From Rhodanobacter denitrificans (GTDB lineage: Bacteria; Pseudomonadota; Gammaproteobacteria; Xanthomonadales; Rhodanobacteraceae), in assembly GCA_003241385.1 (NCBI GenBank), contig QFPO01000002.1, positions 62,001 to 126,000 of the forward strand: 64,000 bases of DNA. The letters are read 5' to 3'. Position 1 is the first letter of the stretch, and each line of letters starts with the position of its first letter. The position numbers were made by a program, and so were the translations under genes. The notes below the pieces were generated by a model. It did not search any database, was not told the DNA's origin, and saw only the letters and a program-made list of their open reading frames with translations. Shown here one piece after another: positions 17,320 to 26,208 of this stretch.

Positions 17320-20300
17320 ATGAACACTGCTTTGTCGCATTGGCGTAAGCGGCTGGCTTCGGCTGCCGCTGCTTGGATCGCAGTGACGATGGCGGTCGCA
17401 TTCTCGTTGCCGTCGAGCCCCGCTTCTGCAGACGAGCCCGGCGTAGGTGACCCGATCTATGTCGCACACAAGATGCAGGGCTACAGCGGGTCGGCCATGG
17501 TCGGTATCTTCGCCACCACGCCGCCCGACATCGGCAATCTCGGCACGCCGGACTACTGGTCCTACTGTGTCGAGCACGACATCTCCGTCGGGACCTTCCG
17601 AACGGCGACACTCGAAGCGCCGCCGTCGTTCCTGGGCGGCAACTACTTCACCAGTGCCGCGATCCAGGCCAAGGTGCTCTGGGTGCTGGCGCACAGCTAT
17701 CCCTACCTGAGTCTGTCCGACTTCGGCACCGCTGCCGGTGTTCCGGGGATCTCGGCGAACGACGCCATCGAGGCGACCCAGTACGCGATCTGGCGTTACA
17801 CCGATCTGAACTTCGACGCTCCCTGGAACTGGGAGACACCGGATTCGGAGGCGGCCTACTGGTATCTCGTCAACGGCGCGAACGCCAGCAGCGGCATGAC
17901 CCCTGCCGATCTTCAGAGTACGGCCGCGATCATTGCGCCGGGTGGCACGCACGTCGCAGGCACTCTGGTCGGCCCGTTCACGATCAGCACCAATCAGCCG
18001 GTTGCGAGTCTTTCGGTGACGGGTGGCTACACGCTGACCGATGCCGGCGGCACGGCGATCGACACCTCGGCGGTCACCAATGGGCAGGCCGTCTACATCG
18101 ATCTCACCGGGGTCACCACGGCGGGCTCGGCAACCGTCACGGTTTCCGCGGCGGGCTCGAGCATCACCGGAAACATCATCTCCGTTCCGGCCACTCCAGG
18201 CGGTGTCGCCACCCCCGCCAGCCACGCGCAGACCTTGATGATCGTCGCGCCGAGCACCGCCCGTGTCACCGACTCTGCCTCGGTTTCGTGGGGTCCCAAC
18301 GGCTCGCCGGCATTCGCGTTCTGTCCGGCGGCCGGCGACCCGACCCAGGTCTTCAGCCTCGTCAACGGCGTGAACATCTACGGCTACACGCCGCCGGGCG
18401 CGACGCCCGACACGCTCCTGCCGCTGCTTCCGGCCACGGTGTCCGGCAATCTCAACGCCCTCATGCTCGATCCGGTGCGCAACCGCCTGCTGATGATTCA
18501 GCGGTCCAGCGGTACCGAGTCCACCCTGTGGGCCTACGACCCCGCCAACGGCGGCTGGTACGTGGCGTTCGGCCCCTTCGTTTCGCCCGACTTCCCGCGC
18601 GGCGGATTCAACGCGGACGGCACCGGCTACCTGCTCGGTGGCGGGTCGAACCCGGAGGTATGGGAGGTGGAGTCGTCCTCGACCTTCGGCTACACCGTGA
18701 CCTCGATCGGTGCGGTGAGCTACGACCATGCGCCGACCGACACCAGCTCCGGGGATATCGCGTTCGACGGCAGCGGCAGGGTCTGGCTGGCGGTCGGGCA
18801 GGATCTGTACCACCTCGATCTGAGCGGCAGCTCGCCGTTCCCGGCCGTGCGCCAGACGCGCCCGCTGCTCGGCGGTTCGCCGAGCACGATCGGCTGGGCC
18901 GGCATCGCCTTCGCCGAGGACGGTACGCTGATTCTCGCCAACAACGCGCCCGCGCCAAGCGCCTACTACCAGTACGATCCGGCGACCGGCGTCATCGTCC
19001 ATCTGTCCAATACGACGGCCAATGCGTCCCGCGATCTCGCCTCCTGCGCCTTCCCGGCGCAGTCGGATCCCGCGCTATCGGTCGCCAAGACCCTGACCGC
19101 CGTGAACGGCGCTCCGTATACGCCGCCGTCCGCCGTGTCGCCCGGCGACACGCTGACCTACCGCATTGCGATCACCAATTCGGGCGGCGCCGCCGCGACC
19201 CTGTTCGCCGGCGACGTGGTCGAGACCGTACCGGCCGATACCACCCACGTGGGTGGCGACAGCTTCACCTGCGCCGCCGCCACCGCCGGATCCTCGTGCG
19301 GCAATACCTCCACGTTCAACGTCGCGGCCGGTGCCGGCGTCGACCTGAGCTTCACGGTCCAGGTGGGTGCGACGCCGACCGGCACCTCGATCACCAATGC
19401 CGTCGCCATTCCAGGCGAGGTCGACTGCGCGGTCGCGCCGAACGATTGCGAGGAGGAGACACCGGTGCTCGCGCCGGCGAACGTCTCGCTGACCAAGACG
19501 CTGAGTGCGGAGAGCGGCACGCTGACCGGCCAGGCCGAAGCGGGCGAGCAGCTGACCTACACGATCACGCTGACCAACAGCGGCGGCCTGCCGGCACTGA
19601 ACCACGGCGTGACGGACGCGCTGGATCCGAACGTCACGTTCGTTTCCGCCGACAACGGCGGCGCATCCGCCGGCGGCGCGGTCACCTGGGCCGGCCTGAC
19701 CGTGCCGGCGAACGGCACGCTGACCCTGACCGTGGTCGTGCAGGTGGTCGATCCGATCCCGGCCGGCGTCACGCAGATCGGCAACGTCGCCTACGAGACC
19801 GGCACCCCGCCGCCGCCGTGTCCTCCTGCCGGCGGACAGTGCGTCGTCGTGCCGACTGCGCCGAAGATGTCGATCGCGAAGTCGGTCGATACGCCGACGC
19901 CGACCGGTGTGCCGAACCAGTACGCGCTGACCTACGTGGTCACCGTGCACAACGAGGGCGGCAGCGTCGGCATCTACGATCTGGCCGACACGCTGACGTT
20001 CAACGGCGCCACGGTCGACGCGGTGACGACGCCGGTCTATGCCTCCTCGAGCGGCGAGATGCAGGACGGCGTGCCGGGCGTGTTCGCGCCTCCGGCCGGC
20101 GGCGCGATCGTGACCGGCGAGCAGATCGGTGCGCAGGGTTCGGAGACCTGGACCTACACCGTGACCTACACGGTGGACGACGCCGACGCCGCGGCGAATT
20201 GCGCGGCGCCGTCCGGCGGTCTGCGCAACCGCGCGCTGCTCGGCGGCTCGTCCACTGGCGCCCCGGCGACCGACACCTGCACCGGCGCGCCGAGCGTCAG

Positions 20301-23217
20301 CATCGTCAAGACCGCGGCCGCACCGGTACCGACCGGCACGCCGAACCAGTTCACACTGACCTACACGGCCGCGGTGGCCAATACCGGCACGCTGCCGGGC
20401 ACCTACGATCTGACCGACGCGCTGACGTTCAACGGCGCCATCGTCGAGGCGATCAGCGCGCCGGCGTACGCCTCGTCGACCGACACGCAGGACGGCACGC
20501 TCGGTGCGTTCGCCGCGCCGGCCGGCGGCACGATCGTCAGCGGCGAGTCGATCTCGGCCGGCAGCACCGAGACCTGGACCTATACGGTCACCTACACCGT
20601 GACCGATGCGGCGATGGCGCAGGATTGCGCCGATCCGTCCCGCGGCCTGCGCAACCGGGCCGAACTCGGCGGCTCGCTGAGCGGCGAATCGACGACCTGT
20701 ACCGGCGCACCGGCGGTGAACATCGGCAAGAGCGCCAGCGGTCCGGTACCGACCGGCAACCCGAACGAGTACCGCCTGACCTATCGGGTCAGCGTGCAGA
20801 ACGACGGCAGCCTGCCGGGCACCTACGATCTCGCCGATACGTTCACCTTCGGCGGCGTCACGGCCGTCTCGGTCGACGCCGTGCAGCACAGCGGCCCCGA
20901 TCCGCTGACGACGACGCTGGGCACGCTGACGGCGACCGGCGGCACGATCGTGACCGGCGAGACGATCGCCGCGGGCGCGAGCGAGCGCTACACCTACACG
21001 GTGACGTTCACGATCGACGACGTGAACGCGGTCGGCCTCTGCACTGAAGACGGAGGTCTGAGGAACCAGGCCGAGCTCGGCGGCAGCGCCAGCGGCCAGG
21101 TCGGCACCTGCAGCGACGTGCCGGACATCGCGGTGAGCAAGACCGCGACCGGCCCCACACCGACCGGTACGGCGAACCAGTATGCGATCGCCTACACGGT
21201 CGCGATCAGCAACATCGGCGCCGCCGGCGGCGGCTACGACCTGTCGGACGCGTTCGCCTTCGCCGGTGCCACGGTGGACGCGGTCAGTGCGGTCACGCAC
21301 GCCGGTCCCGATCCGCTGGCGACGACGCTGGGCACGCTGACGGCGACCGGCGGCACGATCGTGACCGGCGAGACGATCGCCGCAGGCGCGAGCGAGAGCT
21401 ACACCTACACGGTGACGTTCACGCTGACCGATCCGGTGCTCGCCGACGACTGCTCGGACCCGGCCGGCGGCCTGCGCAACAGCGCCATGCTCGGCGGCAG
21501 CGCCAGCGGCGATGCGGCCACCTGCACCGGCACGCCGCGCGTGACGATCGCCAAGGCGCTGACCGGCGAAAGCGGTAGCGCGACCGGCGTGGCCGAGCCG
21601 GGCGAGCAGCTGATCTACGCGATCACGCTGACCAATGCCGGCACGATGCCGGCGCTCGACCAGCGCGTCACCGACCGCCTCGATCCGAATGTCAGCTTCG
21701 TGGCCGCGGACAACGGCGGCAACCAGGTCGGCGGCAACGTCGAATGGAGCGGCCTCACCGTACCGGCCGGCGGCAGCCTGACGCTGACCGTGACGGTGCG
21801 CGTGGCCGATCCGATCCCGGCCGGCGTCACCGCGATCGGCAACGTCGCCTACGACCCGACGACCGGCCCGCCGACCGATTGCAGCGTCACGCCGCTGCCG
21901 CCGAACTGCACGAGCACGCCGACGCCGTCGGTGGTGACGCTCCTCAAGGCGCTGGCCGGCGAGAGCGGCGCGTTGCCGGGCGTGGCCGAACCGGGCGAGC
22001 AACTGACCTACACGATCACGCTGACCAATACCGGCGGCAGCGACGCGACCAGCTACGGCGTGACCGACGCGCTCGATCCGAACACCGTGTTCGTGTCGGC
22101 CGACAACGGCGGCGTCGCCTCGGGCGGCACGGTCGGCTGGAACGGCCTCACGGTGCCGGCGAATGGTTCGCTGGTGCTGACGGTGATCGTGCAGGTCGCC
22201 GATCCGCTCCCGGCCGGCGTCACGCAGGTCGCCAACCTCGCCTACGAGACCGGCACGCCACCGCCGCCGTGTCCGCCGGCGGGCGGGCAATGCGTGGTGG
22301 TGCCGACCGCGGGCGCGGTGACGATCGCCAAGTCGGTGCAGGACGCGAGCGGCGACGGCCTGGCCGCCCCGGGCGAGCAGCTGACCTACGCGATCGTGCT
22401 GACCAATACCGGCGGCAGCGACGCGACCAGCTACGCCGTCACCGATCCGCTCGACGCCAACACCGTGTTCGTGTCGGCCGACAACGGCGGCACGTTCGCC
22501 GCCGGCGTGGTGAGCTGGAGCGGTCTGACGGTGCCGGCTAACGGCACGCTGACCCTGACCGTGGTCGTGCGCGTCGTCGATCCGGTGCCGCCCGGCGTCA
22601 CGCGGATCGGTAACGTCGCCTACCAGACCGGCACCACGCCGCCGGATTGCGAGGCGACGCCGCAGCCGGCGAACTGCACCTCGATCGAGGTGCCGCCGCC
22701 GACCGGTGTGCCGCAGCTGCTGATCACCAAGACGGCGAACACGTCGATCCTGCGGCCCGGCGCGACGGTGGTCTACACGGTCACCGTACGCAACGTCGGC
22801 AGCGCCGACGCGATCGGCGCGCTCATCAGCGATCCGATCCCGGCCGGCATCGACACGTTCGCCTGGACCTGCACAGCCTCCGGCGGCGTCGCCTGTCCGA
22901 ACGCAAGCGGGAGCGGCGCGATCGCCGAGACGGTGGCGACGTTCCCGGTCGGCGCGACGCTGGTGTACACGGTCACGGCGGCTGTCTCGGCGGATCCGCC
23001 GGACACGGTCGTCAACACCGCCACGGTCACGCCGCGCGACCTCGCCATCTGTGCGCCGGCCGGAACGCCGCCGCCGTGCGCCGCGACGCTGATCGGCACG
23101 GTGACGCCGACGCAGCCTCCGCTGCCGGTACCGGCCGTGCACCGCTGGGCCCAGTTGCTGATCGCCCTCAGCCTGTTCGGCCTGGCCTGGCGCGGCTGGC
23201 GCCGGGCCGGGAGGTAG
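17320..23217 (+). CDS. Giant surface protein: thioester (TQXA) domain, ten DUF11 repeats, CTERM-like tail
   Basis: This 1965-residue exported protein starts at ATG 17320, nine bases after AGAGGG; TTG 17278 and ATG 17311 are less likely starts. A signal peptide is cleaved near ASA (37). Residues 45-190 resemble a thioester/TQXA domain: C83 in WSYCVEHD and Q154 in EATQYAIWRYTD are the expected Cys-Gln bond partners. A beta-sandwich (about 217-300) and a propeller-like region (about 345-585) follow, then ten DUF11-like repeats (585-1924). The tail VPAVHRWA, a hydrophobic helix and a basic end matches the layout of IPTLxxWG-CTERM sorting signals. Thioester domains are known mainly from Gram-positive adhesins, where they bond covalently to host amines. 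Here a Gram-negative version is inferred. Confidence 0.85.
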   Translation: MNTALSHWRKRLASAAAAWIAVTMAVAFSLPSSPASADEPGVGDPIYVAHKMQGYSGSAMVGIFATTPPDIGNLGTPDYWSYCVEHDISVGTFRTATLEAPPSFLGGNYFTSAAIQAKVLWVLAHSYPYLSLSDFGTAAGVPGISANDAIEATQYAIWRYTDLNFDAPWNWETPDSEAAYWYLVNGANASSGMTPADLQSTAAIIAPGGTHVAGTLVGPFTISTNQPVASLSVTGGYTLTDAGGTAIDTSAVTNGQAVYIDLTGVTTAGSATVTVSAAGSSITGNIISVPATPGGVATPASHAQTLMIVAPSTARVTDSASVSWGPNGSPAFAFCPAAGDPTQVFSLVNGVNIYGYTPPGATPDTLLPLLPATVSGNLNALMLDPVRNRLLMIQRSSGTESTLWAYDPANGGWYVAFGPFVSPDFPRGGFNADGTGYLLGGGSNPEVWEVESSSTFGYTVTSIGAVSYDHAPTDTSSGDIAFDGSGRVWLAVGQDLYHLDLSGSSPFPAVRQTRPLLGGSPSTIGWAGIAFAEDGTLILANNAPAPSAYYQYDPATGVIVHLSNTTANASRDLASCAFPAQSDPALSVAKTLTAVNGAPYTPPSAVSPGDTLTYRIAITNSGGAAATLFAGDVVETVPADTTHVGGDSFTCAAATAGSSCGNTSTFNVAAGAGVDLSFTVQVGATPTGTSITNAVAIPGEVDCAVAPNDCEEETPVLAPANVSLTKTLSAESGTLTGQAEAGEQLTYTITLTNSGGLPALNHGVTDALDPNVTFVSADNGGASAGGAVTWAGLTVPANGTLTLTVVVQVVDPIPAGVTQIGNVAYETGTPPPPCPPAGGQCVVVPTAPKMSIAKSVDTPTPTGVPNQYALTYVVTVHNEGGSVGIYDLADTLTFNGATVDAVTTPVYASSSGEMQDGVPGVFAPPAGGAIVTGEQIGAQGSETWTYTVTYTVDDADAAANCAAPSGGLRNRALLGGSSTGAPATDTCTGAPSVSIVKTAAAPVPTGTPNQFTLTYTAAVANTGTLPGTYDLTDALTFNGAIVEAISAPAYASSTDTQDGTLGAFAAPAGGTIVSGESISAGSTETWTYTVTYTVTDAAMAQDCADPSRGLRNRAELGGSLSGESTTCTGAPAVNIGKSASGPVPTGNPNEYRLTYRVSVQNDGSLPGTYDLADTFTFGGVTAVSVDAVQHSGPDPLTTTLGTLTATGGTIVTGETIAAGASERYTYTVTFTIDDVNAVGLCTEDGGLRNQAELGGSASGQVGTCSDVPDIAVSKTATGPTPTGTANQYAIAYTVAISNIGAAGGGYDLSDAFAFAGATVDAVSAVTHAGPDPLATTLGTLTATGGTIVTGETIAAGASESYTYTVTFTLTDPVLADDCSDPAGGLRNSAMLGGSASGDAATCTGTPRVTIAKALTGESGSATGVAEPGEQLIYAITLTNAGTMPALDQRVTDRLDPNVSFVAADNGGNQVGGNVEWSGLTVPAGGSLTLTVTVRVADPIPAGVTAIGNVAYDPTTGPPTDCSVTPLPPNCTSTPTPSVVTLLKALAGESGALPGVAEPGEQLTYTITLTNTGGSDATSYGVTDALDPNTVFVSADNGGVASGGTVGWNGLTVPANGSLVLTVIVQVADPLPAGVTQVANLAYETGTPPPPCPPAGGQCVVVPTAGAVTIAKSVQDASGDGLAAPGEQLTYAIVLTNTGGSDATSYAVTDPLDANTVFVSADNGGTFAAGVVSWSGLTVPANGTLTLTVVVRVVDPVPPGVTRIGNVAYQTGTTPPDCEATPQPANCTSIEVPPPTGVPQLLITKTANTSILRPGATVVYTVTVRNVGSADAIGALISDPIPAGIDTFAWTCTASGGVACPNASGSGAIAETVATFPVGATLVYTVTAAVSADPPDTVVNTATVTPRDLAICAPAGTPPPCAATLIGTVTPTQPPLPVPAVHRWAQLLIALSLFGLAWRGWRRAGR
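19072..23090 (+). repeat. Ten tandem DUF11-like repeats of about 130-140 residues
   Basis: Repeat starts are near 19072, 19480, 19861, 20290, 20710, 21121, 21535, 21925, 22315 and 22710. Each opens with a V-x-K-(T/S/A) strand (VAKTLT, LTKTLS, IAKSVD) and contains an L-T-Y strand followed by an N-x-G turn. Two subfamilies are seen. Type A (repeats 2, 7, 8, 9) has PGEQLTYTITLTN and VFVSADNGG. Type B (3-6) has PTGxPNQ, YDLxD and GLRNxAxLGGS. Repeats 1 and 10 are divergent caps. The arrangement A-BBBB-AAA implies block duplication. Confidence 0.85.
20911..21423 (+). repeat. Near-identical 100-bp segments in DUF11 repeats 5 and 6
   Basis: Bases from 20911 and from 21322 (offset 411 bp, 137 codons) agree over about 100 bases with only a few differences (for example GCGGGC against GCAGGC). 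They encode TTLGTLTATGGTIVTGETIA in both copies. Identity at silent sites points to recent duplication or gene conversion. Confidence 0.85.
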
Positions 23218-23750
23218 CGCGCAACGGCTGCGCTCGATCTCGCTGCCTGAGAGATCGAGTGGCTGGCACTCCTTCCGCCGCGGTTTGCAATATGCAGCCG
23301 CGGCAGTTTCTTCACGCAGCAGCTTCTTGACGTCGAGCGCTCGCATGCTCAACATCGCGTCGCTCTCCCGAGCCGGAGCGGCTTTGCGAGCCGCTCCGGC
23401 TTCCGCTCGCTCGAGTCCTACGAGCCTTCGTGGTGCCGGTCATCGCATACGGGGACGGACCGGCGCTTCCGGCAGCCGCAGCTCGTCGCGCGGTCGATCC
23501 GGCCTCACGGGAGTGATCTCGACAACGGAGGGTGGCCCGCACGACGGGTGTTCTCGTCCTGTTCTTTGCTCCCCGAGCGGCCAGCGCCGTCACCACACGC
23601 CGGCATCTACGGAGCAGCGGCTCAAAGCCCTTCGTGCGCACGGTCCGACGGCGCGGACACGGCGCGCGCAGCGCCCGCGCCGGTGCCTGTGCATGTCGAA
23701 CGCCGCGTACGCGTCACAAGACGCGCGCAGTGCGTGGGCTGGACGGGCTT
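23218..23750. other. Intergenic with hairpins, no gene
   Basis: The 533 bases between convergent genes hold a nine-bp hairpin CTCGATCTC/GAGATCGAG at 23233-23259, 15 bases after the surface-protein stop, and a stronger stem at 23371-23401. No protein frame looks real. Confidence 0.5.
23371..23401. terminator. Perfect 13-bp hairpin downstream of the surface-protein gene
   Basis: AGCCGGAGCGGCT and AGCCGCTCCGGCT pair fully around the loop TTGCG. No T-run follows on either strand. It lies between two converging genes and could serve both as a transcript end or RNA-stability element. Confidence 0.5.
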
Positions 23751-24608
23751 TCAGTCCTTGCGCCGGCTCAACCAGAACGCGAACACGCCGGCCGTGATGA
23801 ACATCATCAGGCTGTACAGCGCAGCCGGAATCGACATCGTCGAGTGACTCAGCACATTGAGGGCGATGTAGATCGCCAGCGTGCCGTTGTGGATGCCGAT
23901 CTCCATCGCGATCGCCGTCGCCTGCCGGCGCGGCAGCTTCAAGGCGACCGGCACCAGATAGCCGCTGCCCATGCTGACCAGATTGAACGCCAGACAGGCG
24001 ACGCCGACCGCGGCGAAGAACGACAGCAGCGTCTGCCACTCGCCGGCGACGGCGGCGACGATCAGCAGCGCCAGCACCAGCACCGACAGCAGCCGGATCG
24101 GTTTCTCCATGCGCGCGGCGAAGGCTGGCGCACGCGAGCGGATCAGCATGCCGATCGCGACCGGCAGCAGGATGATGACCGCCACCTCCACGATCTTCTG
24201 CACCGGCGGCGGCACGTACTGACCAGACCCGAGGAAATACTCGAGCGACAGGTTCAGGATGATCGGCAGCGTCAGCAGGCACAGCACGCTGTTGACCGCG
24301 GTCAGCGTGATGTTCAATGCGACGTCACCGCGCGCCAGGTGACTGTAGATGTTGGCGGTCGCGCCGCCCGGCGAGGCGGCCAGCAGCATCAGGCCCACGG
24401 CCAGCTCCGGCGGCAGCTTGAACAGCAGCGCCAGCGCGAACGCCGCCCACGGCAGCACACCGATCTGCAAGATCAGCCCGATCAACACTGCCCGCGGATA
24501 GCGCGCGACGCGTTTGAAATCCTCGATCGTCAGGCCGAGGCCCAGCCCGAGCATGATCACGCCCAGGGCGAGCGGCAGCAGTACGTTGGTCAACAACGAA
24601 GCATTCAT
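23751..24608 (-). CDS. Bile acid:sodium symporter (BASS) family transporter
   Basis: This 285-residue inner-membrane protein has about nine or ten hydrophobic helices. It starts at ATG 24608 (MNASLLTNVLLPLALG), with GGGGAGGG just upstream. Family signatures are LLAASPGGATANIYSHLARG (the crossover and sodium-site region) and the late motif IAMEIGIHNGTLAIYIALNV. BASS proteins import organic anions with sodium; bacterial members take up bile acids, pantoate or keto-acids. The substrate here is not deducible. It stands alone and converges with the surface-protein gene. Confidence 0.9.
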   Translation of the reverse strand: MNASLLTNVLLPLALGVIMLGLGLGLTIEDFKRVARYPRAVLIGLILQIGVLPWAAFALALLFKLPPELAVGLMLLAASPGGATANIYSHLARGDVALNITLTAVNSVLCLLTLPIILNLSLEYFLGSGQYVPPPVQKIVEVAVIILLPVAIGMLIRSRAPAFAARMEKPIRLLSVLVLALLIVAAVAGEWQTLLSFFAAVGVACLAFNLVSMGSGYLVPVALKLPRRQATAIAMEIGIHNGTLAIYIALNVLSHSTMSIPAALYSLMMFITAGVFAFWLSRRKD

Positions 24609-25019
24609 CCGGGCCCTCCCCGTTGCGGATGCGATGCGCGAGCGTAACAGTTCCGTCGGTCATGCTTCGATCGGTTTGAGCCGCGGGGCCCTTGCCCAGT
24701 GTGGCTCACGGCGATCACCCGCAACACCGTCGATTTCGCCCCGATGGGCGTCACCTCGCGGAACCCTGGCAGACTCGACGGCGATGACCGGAGCCGATTC
24801 AGCATCCATCGCATCAGTCGCGGCAAGCCGACCATCCAGCAATGTGTCGCGGCATTCCAATCAGCAATGCCCCCTGCATCGAAAACAGCGTTGCCACATC
24901 CGGACTCGAGTAAAAGCCGGCAATGATCGCTACCGAGCACACAGCATCCGTTCCGGTCTACTCCGTTGAAAAACTCACCACGCCTGTCATGAAGTCAAGG
25001 CGTCGGCTGCAAAGGCGGG
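24609..25019. other. Intergenic, probable scar region
   Basis: The 411 bases have lower GC than the core genes and many broken frames. A weak stem (ACGCCT/AGGCGT) followed by five T on the minus strand lies just past the TSUP stop and could end that gene. A GTTGAAAAACTC string at 24964-24975 resembles ends of some insertion sequences, but there is no matching partner nearby. Confidence 0.4.
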
Positions 25020-25853
25020 TCAGAGAATCCCGAAGACCAAGCCCAGGCCGACCGCGAACAGCAGGCCGGCCACGATGAGTTGAACGTGCTGCATGGTGAG
25101 CTTGGTGAGGTAGCGGTTCCCCAGGAACGCTCCCGCGAACGCGGATAGTACGGCGGCAGCCAGGACCAGATAATCGAGTTCGTGGGCGTGGCTCTTGAGG
25201 TCCGCCGAGTACACGCCGATCCGGGAAATGTCGATGAGCACCGCGATGGCGACACCGGTTCCGATGAAAGCCTCCTTGCTTAGTCCTGCTCGAACGAGGA
25301 AAGCCGAGCGCAGGGCGCCCTGCATGCCTGCCAAGCCGCCGAAGAAGCCGCTCAACACGCCGCCGACCGGGAGTAACCTGAGTGGCAGTGCGACTCTGCC
25401 GAAACGCTCGGAACGCTCGAGCCCCGCAAACGCCATCAGAAGTCCACCGATAGCCAGCTTCACCGGCGTCACCACCGCCAGCTTTCCGAACACCGTGTAC
25501 GCCGTAATCGGCGGCACGTCTGCCAGCCAGGTCAGCACCAGTGCGCCTCCGAAGGAGGCGACGAATGCCGGGAGGCCAAACCGGATCAGGACGCCCTTGT
25601 CTGCCTTCCGCCCCACCAGCGCGAGCTTGAACAGGCCATTGAGGAAATGCACGATGCCCGTAAGCGCCACCGCTTGCTCGATCGGGAAGAACAAGGCGAA
25701 CGCTGGCAGCAACAAGGTCCCGAGCCCGAACCCGCTGAAGAACGTCAGGCCCGACGCAAGAAACGCAACGATGCAAACGACTACCAGCGTCACGGCGGTC
25801 CGATTCTTGAGAGCTGGCCCCGCTGTTTTGAACAGCAAGGCCGGTTTCGACAA
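25020..25853 (-). CDS. TSUP (TauE/SafE) family membrane transporter
   Basis: This 277-residue protein, read from ATG 25853, has about eight membrane helices in two halves. The typical N-terminal motif is LTFFSGFGLGTLLLPAFALF and its counterpart is GGVLSGFFGGLAGMQGALRS. The family exports or imports sulfite, sulfoacetate and other organosulfur anions. It lies directly beside an IS3 orfB remnant. Its codon use is visibly less GC-biased than the core genes, so it was probably acquired with the element. No sulfur-metabolism gene is adjacent. Confidence 0.88.
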   Translation of the reverse strand: MSKPALLFKTAGPALKNRTAVTLVVVCIVAFLASGLTFFSGFGLGTLLLPAFALFFPIEQAVALTGIVHFLNGLFKLALVGRKADKGVLIRFGLPAFVASFGGALVLTWLADVPPITAYTVFGKLAVVTPVKLAIGGLLMAFAGLERSERFGRVALPLRLLPVGGVLSGFFGGLAGMQGALRSAFLVRAGLSKEAFIGTGVAIAVLIDISRIGVYSADLKSHAHELDYLVLAAAVLSAFAGAFLGNRYLTKLTMQHVQLIVAGLLFAVGLGLVFGIL

Positions 25854-25871
25854 GTCGATTCCCTGCGAGGG

Positions 25872-26000
25872 TCACTGCCTTGGGACGGGCATCGATTGGA
25901 AGTAGACGTGATCGGGCGGCTTGCGATCAAGCGCGGAGTGCGGTCGTCGGCCTCTGTAGAACTCGAAGTAGTGACCGATCGATTTTCTGAGCTGCCCGCG
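25872..26000 (-). pseudogene. IS3-family transposase OrfB C-terminal remnant
   Basis: The minus-strand frame ending at 25872 reads IGHYFEFYRGRRPHSALDRK followed by PPDHVYFQSMP, the very conserved end of IS3 OrfB (rve integrase fold, with the N-x-RPHSAL region). Upstream of about 26000 the match decays; the catalytic DDE part is absent. It begins 18 bases before the TSUP start. It cannot be active. Confidence 0.85.
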
Positions 26001-26208
26001 CGGCAAGCCATCATGAGACGCTGAGAGCAAGCGATATCGGAGCCGGAGCATCGAGGCCTTCGCCGCAGGGACCGGCCGGCGACCGCGAACCCAGGCAGGC
26101 ACGTCGATTGTCATGGAAGGACAAAGGACGGCAGCTCGCAGCCACGCCCCTGTCCGACCCGAAATCCAGGGCATCGAGATGCGATTCGGAGCGCCGATCG
26201 TCAGCCCA

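Noticed and set aside
19075..23355. 1426-codon minus-strand open frame opposite the surface protein
   Set aside because: It is a mirror of a GC-rich repetitive gene: Arg/His/Gly-rich, no domain, no ribosome-binding site. The plus strand has clear domains.
16510..26000. Composite IS3 transposon carrying the surface-protein gene
   Set aside because: The two relics are different parts of IS3 transposases, each degraded, with no terminal repeats or target duplication visible. I keep only the looser accessory-block idea.
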